Source of the DNA: Geodermatophilaceae bacterium URHB0062 | GTDB taxonomy: Bacteria; Actinomycetota; Actinomycetes; Mycobacteriales; Geodermatophilaceae | Assembly: GCA_000620185.1 (NCBI GenBank) | Contig: KK211086.1 | Span: 779,331 to 843,330, forward strand | Direction of reading: 5' to 3' | DNA: 64,000 bases | Shown: one piece after another, positions 34,293 through 41,807 of the stretch | Numbering within the stretch: position 1 is the first letter of the stretch | How the letters are laid out: every line of letters starts with the position of its first letter | Translations under genes and position numbers: made by a program | Notes under the pieces: model-generated | What the model was told of the DNA's origin: nothing | Database searches by the model: none | What the model saw: only the letters and a program-made list of their open reading frames with translations

Positions 34293-35233
34293 GCGTGCCC
34301 TCGGCCGCATGGCCGGAGGACAGTCCCGCCTCGAGCGGCGACGTCCCGGTGCTGTCCCGGACCGCCCACGACCGTGCCCATCTCTCCCGGCTGCTGCCCG
34401 ACCCGGCCCAGGGGCGGCCCGTCCGGCTGCTCACGGTCGATGGTGAGCGCGCCGTGCCGGTGCACGAGGACGCCGCCGGACCGCGGCTGCTCTGGGACGA
34501 GCAGCCGGCCCTGCCGGTCGGCGCGGTGTTCCTCGGCGAGGCGGACGGCGCGGTCTTCGCCGCCGTCCGGGGCGAGCGCACTCTCAGCGTCGGTGGCCGA
34601 CCCGTCGACCGCTGGGCCGGCCTGCGCGAGCTCGGTGCCGACCTCGACGACCTCGACGCCGGCCTGCTCGCCCAGGCGATCGGCATCCTCGAGTGGCACG
34701 AGCGCCACCGGTTCAGCCCGGTGTCCGGCGCACCGACGACGATCGAGCGGGCCGGCTGGGTGCAGCGCGACCCGGTGACCGGCGTCGAGCTCTTCCCGCG
34801 CACCGACCCCGCCGTGATCATGCTCGTCCACGACGGCGGCGACCGCGTCGTGCTCGGCCGCCAGGCGGTGTGGCCCCCGGGCCGCTTCTCCATCCTCGCC
34901 GGCTTCGTCGAGCCGGGGGAGTCGGCGGAGGCGGCCGTCGCCCGCGAGGTCGCCGAGGAGGTGGGTCTGCAGGTCACCGACATCCGCTACGTCGCGAGTC
35001 AGCCGTGGCCGTTCCCGCAGTCCCTGATGCTGGGTTTCGTCGCGCGCGCCGTCGCCGCGGAAGGATCCGACGACCTCGTGCTCGACCCCGACGAGATCGA
35101 GGAGGCGCACTGGTTCACCCGCGAGCAGCTGCGCTCCGGGGACGGGCCGCGGGCCCTGCCGCCGCCGGTGTCGATCGCGCGCCACATCCTCGACCTATGG
35201 ATAAAGGACGAGCTTCCCGCCACGCCTCGCTAG
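34289..35233 (+). CDS. nudC: NudC-type NAD(+) diphosphatase / RNA decapping hydrolase
   Basis: A 314-aa Nudix protein. The Nudix box GFVEPGESAEAAVAREVAEEVGL (about residues 205-227) is complete, and the following YVASQPWPFPQSLM is the NudC-specific SQPWPFPxS signature, so it should cleave NADH/NAD+ and remove NAD caps from RNA. Where NudC proteins carry a four-Cys zinc ribbon just before FPRTDPAVI, this protein reads RFSPVSGAPTTIERAGW...VTGVELFPRTDP with no Cys, so the zinc site is lost. The position agrees with Rv3199c. The start overlaps the M16 partner gene by 4 nt. Confidence 0.92.
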   Translation: MSVPSAAWPEDSPASSGDVPVLSRTAHDRAHLSRLLPDPAQGRPVRLLTVDGERAVPVHEDAAGPRLLWDEQPALPVGAVFLGEADGAVFAAVRGERTLSVGGRPVDRWAGLRELGADLDDLDAGLLAQAIGILEWHERHRFSPVSGAPTTIERAGWVQRDPVTGVELFPRTDPAVIMLVHDGGDRVVLGRQAVWPPGRFSILAGFVEPGESAEAAVAREVAEEVGLQVTDIRYVASQPWPFPQSLMLGFVARAVAAEGSDDLVLDPDEIEEAHWFTREQLRSGDGPRALPPPVSIARHILDLWIKDELPATPR

Positions 35234-35295
35234 TAGAAGGACCCGCCTGCCCCCCGCCACTCGCAAGCTCGCGGCGGGTCCCTGCAGGCGGGCCG
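35234..35295 (+). repeat. dispersed palindromic repeat, copy 3
   Basis: Starts TAGAAGGACCCGCCTGC right after the nudC stop, has the core ACTCGCAAGCTCG, and closes with GCAGGCGGG pairing with CCCGCCTGC. It lies between convergent genes, so it could terminate both. Confidence 0.75.
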
Positions 35296-35946
35296 TCAGG
35301 CGAAGCGGCCCGCGAGCACGAGGGCCGGGCGGTCGGGATGGTCGGCGAGGACGACGGCGTCGGCGAGCGCCGCGGGATCGACCTCGTCGTCGTACCGGTC
35401 GAAGGCGGGCAGCTCCCACGCCTGCTCCGGTGGCGTGAGACGCCGGCGCGCCGCGGGCGACATCCGCAGGTGCACCACGACGTCGAAGGCCAGGCCGACG
35501 CCCTGCAGCAGTGGCCCCGGCATCAGCAGGACGCCTCCGGCCGCCATGGTGAGCGGGCGGGCGCGGGCGGCGCGGTCGCGTTCGAGGTCCCACAGCACCG
35601 GTAGGTACTGCCCGGTCCCACCCGGACCCACCCGCGCCAGGACCTCCCGCGTCAGCGCGCCGGCGTCGAGCCAGTCGGTGTAGCGGACGTCGGGATCGGT
35701 GCGGCCGTGCTCCAGGCGCAGGGAGGCGGGCCGGTAGAAGCCCTCCGCCGGGACGACGACCGCCGTCCGCCCCAGCACGGGCAGCCGATCGGCCAGAGCC
35801 GTGGCGAGCCGCAGGGGACCGGCGGCGTCAGGGCCGTCGACGGCGACCCGCAGGGCGGTGGCCCCGGGTTCGGGCGGTTGTCCGGCAAGCAGTGCGGCGA
35901 GGCAATCGGCCAGCGCGGACGGGGTGAGCGGTTCCGGCCGGGTCAG
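35296..35946 (-). CDS. uridine kinase-like P-loop protein
   Basis: A protein of about 216 aa like the uridine-kinase-family proteins common in actinobacteria: FYRPASLRLEHGRTDPDVRYTDWLDAGAL (substrate-side motif), a GGVLLMPGPLL strand and LTPPEQAWELPAFDRYDDEV. The expected N-terminal P-loop (VAVDGPDAAGPLRLA) lacks the GxxxxGK[ST] Lys, so nucleotide binding is doubtful. No ATG, GTG or TTG occurs between the upstream gene and a GTG at 35778 that would cut off this region. A CTG at 35946 overlaps the ANTAR gene stop (CTGA) and gives a full-length protein. Last gene of the mycoredoxin-ANTAR unit. Confidence 0.65.
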   Translation of the reverse strand: MTRPEPLTPSALADCLAALLAGQPPEPGATALRVAVDGPDAAGPLRLATALADRLPVLGRTAVVVPAEGFYRPASLRLEHGRTDPDVRYTDWLDAGALTREVLARVGPGGTGQYLPVLWDLERDRAARARPLTMAAGGVLLMPGPLLQGVGLAFDVVVHLRMSPAARRRLTPPEQAWELPAFDRYDDEVDPAALADAVVLADHPDRPALVLAGRFA

Positions 35947-36527
35947 GACCGGCCGTCCGTGGCGACCACGGTCAGCCGCGCGGCCTCGATCGAGGCATCC
36001 GGCGCCAGCCCTTCGAGGACCTCGCGGGCGAGATCGACCACCGGGCGACCGGAGGAGCGGGCGTCCCGCCGCAGCGACTCGAACGCGGCGCGCGGGCTGG
36101 TGCCGTGGCGCTCGGCCAGCACCCCGATCGCGCGCTCGGTCGAGACCCGGGCGGCCAGGGCATGCTCGAGCTGGGCGACCGTGCGTTCCAGCGCGGCGAC
36201 CCGCGGATCGGCGTCCTCGGGTACTTCGGCGACGGAGCCGCGCGCGGAACGCCGGGCGGTCCGGTCCGGCTCGGGCAGCACGCCGAACTCCTCGGCGACG
36301 AGGTCGGCGAGGGAGAGCCCCTCGACGAGGTCGCCGACGGGGTGCGCGGCGGTGGGGGAGACCACCGTCCAGCCGCGGGCGGTGCGGGTCACCGCGACGG
36401 AGGTGGCCCGTCCGTCGACCGGCTCGAGCCCGGTCTCGCGACCCCCGTCGGGGTCGGCGTCGATGCCAGGACCGCGGCCCACGGAGGGGCGGTCACGCCC
36501 CATCGAGGGCCGGGGACCGGGGACCAC
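35943..36527 (-). CDS. ANTAR-domain protein
   Basis: A 194-aa protein whose C-terminal part has the ANTAR RNA-binding pattern: a coiled helix (ERTVAQLEHALAARVSTERAIGVLAERHGTSPRAAFESLRRDARSSGRPVVDLAREVL). ANTAR proteins prevent transcription termination by binding paired hexaloop hairpins. The N-terminal half (GWTVVSPTAAHPVGDLVEGLSLADLVAEEFG) is not a recognised GAF or receiver domain. It starts 6 nt after mycoredoxin (GTG, or ATG eight codons in). Its RNA target is unknown; no twin-hexaloop structure was identified nearby. Confidence 0.8.
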   Translation of the reverse strand: MVPGPRPSMGRDRPSVGRGPGIDADPDGGRETGLEPVDGRATSVAVTRTARGWTVVSPTAAHPVGDLVEGLSLADLVAEEFGVLPEPDRTARRSARGSVAEVPEDADPRVAALERTVAQLEHALAARVSTERAIGVLAERHGTSPRAAFESLRRDARSSGRPVVDLAREVLEGLAPDASIEAARLTVVATDGRS

Positions 36528-36533
36528 GCGTCC

Positions 36534-36800
36534 TCACGCCTCCGCTTGCTGGCCGAGCTGCGCCCGGACCTCGTCGATGCTGGGGTTGGTCAGCGCCGAG
36601 CCGTCGGTGAAGACGAGCGTGGGCACGGTGCGGTTGCCTCCGTTGGCCTGCATGACGACGTCGGCGGCCTTCGGGTCCTGCTCGATGTCGACCTCGGCGT
36701 ACGTGATCCCCTCACGCTGCATCAGCTTCTTGAGCCGTACGCAGTAACCACACCACGTGGTGGTGTACATGGTCACTGCGGCGGTCGGGGTCGCGGTCAT
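36534..36800 (-). CDS. mrx1: mycoredoxin (glutaredoxin-like)
   Basis: An 88-aa thioredoxin-fold protein with CGYC at residues 17-20, TVPTLVF (cis-Pro) and a GSALTNPS turn. Mycoredoxin-1 reduces mycothiol mixed disulfides using mycothiol; CGYC and the location next to uvrD2 and whiB7 match Rv3198A. ATG is preceded by GGAGG at 8 nt. First gene of a three-gene minus-strand unit (mycoredoxin, ANTAR protein, uridine kinase-like), divergent from uvrD2. Confidence 0.92.
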   Translation of the reverse strand: MTATPTAAVTMYTTTWCGYCVRLKKLMQREGITYAEVDIEQDPKAADVVMQANGGNRTVPTLVFTDGSALTNPSIDEVRAQLGQQAEA

Positions 36801-36961
36801 CGGGTCGATCCTCCCTGGTGGTGCCGAGCGGGTCCACCCCCAGGAAGAGTGGTCCGCGGTACGTGAAACGGCAACGCCGGGTTCCTGGGGATGCTTCCCA
36901 GTGTCGCCCCTCGCGGCTGGGAGGATCAGCAGGACACCGCGGAACGGCACAGGGGGACGAG

Positions 36962-38980
36962 ATGGCGCAGCTCGGCACGGACGCCCGGGTGGAGACCCGG
37001 GCGGACGCGGTCCTCGCGGCGCTGGACGACGAACAGCGGGCCGCCGCGCAGGCGGTCTCCGGCCCGGTCTGCATCCTGGCCGGTGCCGGCACCGGCAAGA
37101 CCCGCACCATCACCCACCGGATCGCCTACGGCGTCCACACCGGCGTCTACGTCCCCGAGCAGGTGCTCGCCGTGACCTTCACGGCTCGCGCGGCCGGTGA
37201 GCTGCGCGGCCGGCTCGCCGGGCTGGACGTCGGAGGGGTGCAGGCGCGCACCTTCCACGCGGCGGCGATGCGGCAGCTGCGCTACTTCGCGCCGCGGGTG
37301 CTGGGCGGGCCGATGCCTGAGCTGGTCGAGAACAAGCTCCGGCTGGTGGCTGCGGCCGCGTCCCGGTCGCGGCTGTCCACGGACCGGACCAGCCTGCGCG
37401 ACCTGGCGAGCGAGATCGAGTGGGCCAAGACGACCCTGGCGACGCCGGACGACTATCCGGCCCGCGCGAAGGCCGCCGGCCGCGAGCTGCCGTTCGAGGC
37501 CGCCGCCGTCGCCGCCGTCTACGCGAGCTACGAGTCGGCCAAGCAGCGCGACGGGGCGCTCGACTTCGAGGACCTGCTGCTGGTCACCGCCTACGCCCTC
37601 GAGGAGCACCCCGACGTCGCCCGCCAGGTCCGCGGCCAGTACCGGCACTTCGTCGTCGACGAGTACCAGGACGTCAACCCGCTGCAGCAGCGGCTGCTCG
37701 ACGCATGGCTCGGGGGGCGGGCCGACCTCTGCGTCGTCGGCGACCCCAACCAGACGATCTACTCGTTCACCGGGGCCGATCCCGACTACCTGCTGGGCTT
37801 CGCCGACCGGTATCCCGATGCCGCCGTCGTGAAGCTGGAGCGCGACTACCGCTCCACCCCTCAGGTGGTCGGGCTGGCGAACCGGCTGATCGGTCAGGCG
37901 CCGCGGCGCAAGGGGCTGCCGGAACTGCGGTTGCACGGCCAGCGCGCCGATGGACCCGAGCCGCGGTTCACCGAGTACCCCGACGAGCCGGCCGAGGCAG
38001 CCGCCGTCGCGGCACGCTGCAGGGCGCTCATCGACGCCGGGACGCCGGCCTCGGAGATCGCGGTGCTCTTCCGGATCAACGCCCAGTCGCAGGTGTACGA
38101 GTCGGCGCTGGCCGACGCCGGGGTGCCCTACGTGCTGAAGGGCGGGGAGCGGTTCTTCGAGCGGCCCGAGGTCCGTGAGGCCGTGCTCCTGCTGCGGGGG
38201 GCGGCCGCCGGCGGCAGCGAGCCGGGGGCCCTGGTGCCCACGGTGCGCGACGTGCTCGCGTCCACCGGCTGGGTCGAGCACCGGCCGCCACCGGGCGGGG
38301 CGGCCCGCGACCGGTGGCAGTCGCTCGCCGCGCTCGTCGACCTCGCCGTCGATCTCGTCGCCGAGAACCCGAACCTCGACCTGCCCGGGTTCGTGACCCA
38401 CCTGGCCGAGCGCGCCGGCGCGCAGCACGCGCCGACGGTGCAGGGCGTCACGCTGGCCTCGATGCACGCGGCCAAGGGGCTCGAGTGGGACGTCGTCTTC
38501 GTGGTGGGTCTCGTCGACGGCGTCGTCCCGATCGCGCAGTCGCTGTCCCGACCCCTGGCCGTCGACGAGGAGCGGCGACTGCTCTACGTGGCCATCACCC
38601 GTGCCCGCGAGCACCTCCAGTTGTCCTGGTCACCGGCCCGGAACCCCGGTGCCAAGCGGGCCCGTCCGCGCAGCCGGTTCCTCACCGGCCTCGCGCCCGA
38701 CTCAGGGCCCACGGCGCCGGCGGCGCGCCGTGCGGCCAAACGGCCGAAGGTGGTGCTCGAGGGCGAGGCCGGGGAGCTGTTCGAGCGGCTCCGGGCCTGG
38801 CGGAGTCAGGCGGCGCAGTCGGCGTCCGTTCCTGCGTACGTCGTCTTCACCGATGCCACCCTGCAGGCCATCGCCGAGACCCGGCCGGCCACGCTCCGCG
38901 AGCTGTCGGGGCTGCCGGGCATCGGTGCGCGCAAGCTCGAGCTGTACGGCGACGACGTGCTCGCGACGGTCACCGGCTGA
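36962..38980 (+). CDS. uvrD2: UvrD2-like DNA helicase
   Basis: A 672-aa SF1 helicase: GAGTGKTRTI (about residue 41), FTARAAGELRGRL, TFHAAAMRQL, VVDEYQDVNPLQ, GDPNQTIYSFTGADP, ERDYRSTPQVV, SMHAAKGLEWDVVFVVG, YVAITRAREHL. The C-terminus has an HRDC domain (LFERLRAWRSQAAQSASVPAYVVFTDATLQAIAE...GIGARKLELYG). The mycobacterial protein has a tetracysteine module between motor and HRDC; here that linker (TGLAPDSGPTAPAARRAAKRPK) has no Cys. It lies at the Rv3198c position. ATG is preceded by GGGGGACGAG. UvrD2 is essential in mycobacteria; here its role is inferred. Confidence 0.92.
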   Translation: MAQLGTDARVETRADAVLAALDDEQRAAAQAVSGPVCILAGAGTGKTRTITHRIAYGVHTGVYVPEQVLAVTFTARAAGELRGRLAGLDVGGVQARTFHAAAMRQLRYFAPRVLGGPMPELVENKLRLVAAAASRSRLSTDRTSLRDLASEIEWAKTTLATPDDYPARAKAAGRELPFEAAAVAAVYASYESAKQRDGALDFEDLLLVTAYALEEHPDVARQVRGQYRHFVVDEYQDVNPLQQRLLDAWLGGRADLCVVGDPNQTIYSFTGADPDYLLGFADRYPDAAVVKLERDYRSTPQVVGLANRLIGQAPRRKGLPELRLHGQRADGPEPRFTEYPDEPAEAAAVAARCRALIDAGTPASEIAVLFRINAQSQVYESALADAGVPYVLKGGERFFERPEVREAVLLLRGAAAGGSEPGALVPTVRDVLASTGWVEHRPPPGGAARDRWQSLAALVDLAVDLVAENPNLDLPGFVTHLAERAGAQHAPTVQGVTLASMHAAKGLEWDVVFVVGLVDGVVPIAQSLSRPLAVDEERRLLYVAITRAREHLQLSWSPARNPGAKRARPRSRFLTGLAPDSGPTAPAARRAAKRPKVVLEGEAGELFERLRAWRSQAAQSASVPAYVVFTDATLQAIAETRPATLRELSGLPGIGARKLELYGDDVLATVTG

Positions 38981-39041
38981 CCGCGAACGGCGACGGCGGG
39001 CGGTTTCGAGACGTTCGAGACCCCGTCCGGAGGAATCGCCG

Positions 39042-39081
39042 ATTAATTCGATTGACCCTCGGACGACGGGGGCCCTACTGT
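39042..39081 (+). promoter_or_regulatory. whiB7 promoter with WhiB7-type AT-rich box
   Basis: ATTAATT (39042-39048) lies 3 bp upstream of -35 TTGACC (39052-39057), followed after 18 nt by -10 TACTGT (39076-39081). WhiB7 is known to activate SigA promoters by contacting, with its AT-hook, an AT-rich sequence 3 bp upstream of the -35. This run is an island in GC-rich DNA, so autoregulation is strongly suggested. Confidence 0.8.
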
Positions 39082-39155
39082 CCCGTTGCACACGAGCTGA
39101 ACCCCCGTTCGATCCCGGCCGCCCGGCCCGGATCCGCACCGAGAGGAGGGGACCG

Positions 39156-39422
39156 ATGACCAGCACTCCGTGGACCGCCGCCCCCGCCGGCACTCTCGGC
39201 CTGGGTGGCTTCGCCGTGCGCGCTGACGGCTGCTTCGTCGGCGTCAGCGCATTCGACAAGTCCGTCGACATGGTCGCCACCGCCGGCACCGCTGCGCGCG
39301 TCCGTCCGGTTGCCGCGCACGTCGTGCCCGCCGAGCGGCAGCCCCGCATCGCGCCCACCTACTTCGCTCAGAACGACGGCACCACCCTCGGGATCCCCTC
39401 CTCGAGGAGACCACAGAGCTAA
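39156..39422 (+). CDS. leader ORF in the whiB7 5' region (88 codons)
   Basis: ATG behind GAGGAGGGG encodes 88 residues (MTSTPWTAAPAGTLGLGGF..., ending GIPSSRRPQS). It begins about 70 nt after the predicted transcription start and ends 20 nt before the terminator hairpin. It has no recognisable domain. In mycobacteria whiB7 has a regulatory upstream ORF; this one is longer than I recall for those, but its stop lies just past the antiterminator arm (39400-39409), as attenuation requires. It may act only through its translation. Confidence 0.65.
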   Translation: MTSTPWTAAPAGTLGLGGFAVRADGCFVGVSAFDKSVDMVATAGTAARVRPVAAHVVPAERQPRIAPTYFAQNDGTTLGIPSSRRPQS

Positions 39423-39489
39423 CCGCTCGACCGGTCCTCCTCGAGGCCGCGGAACCCGAACCCCGGGATCCGCGGCCTCTTTCCTTTCT
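39400..39489 (+). terminator. whiB7 leader attenuator: antiterminator versus intrinsic terminator
   Basis: Terminator: GAGGCCGCGGA (39443-39453) pairs perfectly with TCCGCGGCCTC (39469-39479), followed by TTTCCTTTCT. Competing antiterminator: CCTCGAGGAG (39400-39409, inside the leader ORF) is exactly complementary to CTCCTCGAGG (39437-39446), which overlaps the 5' arm of the terminator. A ribosome finishing the leader ORF would cover 39400-39409 and let the terminator form; stalling earlier would free the antiterminator. Confidence 0.8.
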
Positions 39490-39564
39490 GCGGCACCCGG
39501 CCCCCGACCACCGGTCGGCGGAATCCCGCCGGCCGTCGCAGAACCGAGAAGAGGAGGAGCGGCA

Positions 39565-39921
39565 GTGCTGCAGACGATCGACCGCCCGTCCCACCGCCGA
39601 CCCGGGCTCCCCCCGACCGGCGGCTCCGACCTCACGGGCAGAGCACCGAGACGACCGCGCACGGTGGCACCCGCCGCACCGGTCCGGCGTCCTCTGCCCT
39701 GCCGGGTGGAGAACCCCGACCTGTGGTTCGCCGAGAGCCCTGCCCAGCTGGAGCTGGCCAAGAGCTTCTGCGCGGACTGCCCGGTGCGGGACGCCTGCCT
39801 GGCCGGCGCGCTCGACCGCGCCGAGCCGTGGGGCGTCTGGGGCGGCGAGATCTTCGAACGAGGCGCGGTCATCGCGCGCAAGCGGCCCCGGGGACGCCCC
39901 CGGAAGGTCGTCGCCGCGTGA
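39565..39921 (+). CDS. whiB7: WhiB7 redox-sensing transcriptional activator
   Basis: A 118-aa Wbl protein. [4Fe-4S] ligands are Cys46, Cys69, Cys72 and Cys78 (C-x22-C-x2-C-x5-C). The G-V/I-W-G-G turn is WGVWGG at 89-94, and the WhiB7-specific C-terminal AT-hook is RGRPRK at 109-114. WhiB7 binds SigA region 4 and activates intrinsic antibiotic-resistance genes in response to ribosome-targeting drugs and redox change. GTG is preceded by GAGGAGGAG. Controlled by the AT-box promoter and attenuator just upstream. The N-terminal 40 residues are a Pro/Arg-rich extension. Confidence 0.95.
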   Translation: MLQTIDRPSHRRPGLPPTGGSDLTGRAPRRPRTVAPAAPVRRPLPCRVENPDLWFAESPAQLELAKSFCADCPVRDACLAGALDRAEPWGVWGGEIFERGAVIARKRPRGRPRKVVAA

Positions 39922-39968
39922 CACCCGCAGGACAACAACCACACACATCGCTACCTGAAGGAAATGCC

Positions 39969-40133
39969 GTGAACATGATCGAGCACGAAATGGCCCGCAG
40001 GCAGATGGAGGAACTGCAGGCCCAGGTCGCGGCCGACAACCGCGCCCGCCGGCTGTACCTCGCCCGCCGGGCGGCCCGTCGCGCTGAACGCGCGGTGCGC
40101 CGTGCCGCGAGGGCCAGCGCCGCCGTCTACTGA
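39969..40133 (+). CDS. small Arg-rich protein downstream of whiB7
   Basis: A 54-aa protein, MNMIEHEMARRQMEELQAQV... followed by a strongly basic helical tail (RRLYLARRAARRAERAVRRAARAS). AAGGA lies 8 nt before the GTG, and the gene is 47 nt after whiB7 with no terminator between, so it is probably co-transcribed and WhiB7-induced. The composition suggests a nucleic-acid- or ribosome-binding helix. No family recognised. Confidence 0.6.
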   Translation: MNMIEHEMARRQMEELQAQVAADNRARRLYLARRAARRAERAVRRAARASAAVY

Positions 40134-40219
40134 GCCGAAGAGGCCCAGGCGGCACCCACCCACCCACCCACCGGCCGAGGCCGGGTCGGGACGCTCCCGG
40201 TGCGTCCCGGCCCGGCCTC

Positions 40220-40362
40220 TGTGACATCGCGACCCTGCGGGTCGCAGTGCTATGACATCGCGACCCTCCGGGTCGCACCGCGACCAAGTGCCGTTCCCCT
40301 GCTGCGCCGAGCGTGTACATCGCGCCTGCGCGGAACCCTCCGGGCCCCACTCGGCGCGACCA
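40220..40362 (-). repeat. 143-bp dispersed repeat, copy A, with internal palindromes
   Basis: Read on the minus strand it matches the segment at 60310-60455 along nearly its whole length (GGTCGCGCCGAGTGGGG..., CGCGCAGGCGCGA, GGGGAACGG, then CGGTGCGACCCGGAGGGTCG). Its end contains two copies, 31 bp apart, of GACATCGCGACCCTnCGGGTCGC, each a self-complementary GCGACCC/GGGTCGC hairpin. It lies between convergent genes (small ORF and aarF) in a stretch with no other feature. Confidence 0.75.
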
Positions 40363-40393
40363 GCCCCCGGTCGCCAGGAGTGCCGCGGGCGCG

Positions 40394-41719
40394 CTACTTC
40401 TCGACGAAGCCGGGCAGCCACTGCTCGAGCACGGCGCGGTAGTCGCCCTGGGCGTCGAGCTGGCACAGCACGCCGATCGACCCGATGGTCACGCGGTGGA
40501 TCAGCAGGTACGCCGGCGGCAGGTTCAACTGACGGCCCAGCCGGTTGGCCTCGCTGCGCGGGTCGGCGATCCGGGCGGCCTGCTCCTGCATCCACCGGCG
40601 GCTGAAGTGGAAGTGCCGGTCGACGACCGGCTCGAGCAACGGGCGCAGGTAGTCGAGCACCTCCTCGGCGTGGACCTCGACGTTCGGCCGGACGAAGCCC
40701 TCGTCCCGCAGATCGGCGAGCACCTCCTCGGCCCGGCCGGCCAGCGCCCAGCGCAGCAGCCGGCCGATCGGCTCGGGATGCCCGTCGGGCAGGCGCGCGG
40801 TGGCGCCGAAGTCGATGACGCCGAGGCGCCCGTCGGCCAGCAGCCGGAAGTTGCCGGGGTGCGGATCGGCGTGCAGCAGCCCGGCCCGTTGCGGCCCCGA
40901 GAAGTGCAGGACGGCGAGCAGATGGCCCGCACGGTCGCGCTGCTCCCGGGTGCCGCCGGCGATGATGCGCGACAGCGGGGTGCCGTCGAGCCACTCCGAG
41001 ACGATGACCTTCGGCGCGCTGGCCACCACCCGGGGGACGACGATCTCCGCGTCATCCGCGTACGCGGCCGCGAACCCGCGCTGGGCGTCGGCCTCCAGCC
41101 CGTAGTCCAGCTCCTCGACCACGCGGGCCTTGAGCTCGGCGATCAGCGGCTTGACGTCCATGCCGGGGAAGAGAGCGGCGAACAGCCGGGCGAAGCGGGC
41201 CAGCTGGTTGAGGTCGGCCATCAGCGCGGTCGCCGCGCCCGGGTACTGGATCTTGACCGCGACGTCGCGCCCGTCCCGCCACGTGGCCCGGTGCACCTGG
41301 CCGATGCTGGCCGCGGCCGCGGGGGCGTCGTCGAACTCCTTGAACCGCTCCCGCCACCGCCCGCCCAGCTGCTGGGCCAGCACCGAGTGGACGGTGCGCA
41401 CCGGCATCGGTGGCGCTTCCTCCTGCAGCTTGGTCAGCGCCTCGCGGTAGGGGGCGGCCATCTCCTCGGGCACGGCGGCCTCGAAGACCGACAGGGTCTG
41501 GCCGAGCTTCATCGCCCCGCCCTTGAGCTGCCCCAGGACCGCGAAGAGCTGCTCGGCGGTCCGCTGCTGCAGCTCCGCGGCGACCGCGTCGGCCGGGCGT
41601 CCCGACAGCCGCTTGCCCAGTCCCAGCGTGGCGCGCCCGGCGGCCCCCAGGGGCAGGGATGCCAGGCGCGCGGTCCGGGAGACCGAGCCCCGCGGCATCA
41701 CCGGTCCGTCGTCAGTCAC
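40394..41719 (-). CDS. AarF/UbiB-family (ABC1/ADCK-like) atypical kinase
   Basis: A 441-aa UbiB-type protein. N-terminal KxGQ region GAMKLGQTLSV, then AAASIGQVHRATW (the modified A-rich nucleotide loop), VKIQYPG (Lys), VSEWLDGTPLS hinge, LLHADPHPGNF (catalytic loop) and GVIDFGATARLP (DFG). UbiB/COQ8 relatives support quinone lipid metabolism as ATPases. In mycobacteria the orthologue next to whiB7 (Rv3197) is reported as a WhiB7-regulated macrolide-resistance-associated protein, as I recall. GTG has GAGGAGGA upstream. Convergent with the whiB7 transcript, separated by the dispersed repeat. Confidence 0.88.
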   Translation of the reverse strand: MTDDGPVMPRGSVSRTARLASLPLGAAGRATLGLGKRLSGRPADAVAAELQQRTAEQLFAVLGQLKGGAMKLGQTLSVFEAAVPEEMAAPYREALTKLQEEAPPMPVRTVHSVLAQQLGGRWRERFKEFDDAPAAAASIGQVHRATWRDGRDVAVKIQYPGAATALMADLNQLARFARLFAALFPGMDVKPLIAELKARVVEELDYGLEADAQRGFAAAYADDAEIVVPRVVASAPKVIVSEWLDGTPLSRIIAGGTREQRDRAGHLLAVLHFSGPQRAGLLHADPHPGNFRLLADGRLGVIDFGATARLPDGHPEPIGRLLRWALAGRAEEVLADLRDEGFVRPNVEVHAEEVLDYLRPLLEPVVDRHFHFSRRWMQEQAARIADPRSEANRLGRQLNLPPAYLLIHRVTIGSIGVLCQLDAQGDYRAVLEQWLPGFVEK

Positions 41720-41807
41720 GCATCCTCCTCGCCGGCGCTGGACCGCCGCCTGTGCAGCGCCGCCGTGTCCTCCCGCTGAGCTCGTGTCGTCGCTCAGGCG
41801 CCATTGT

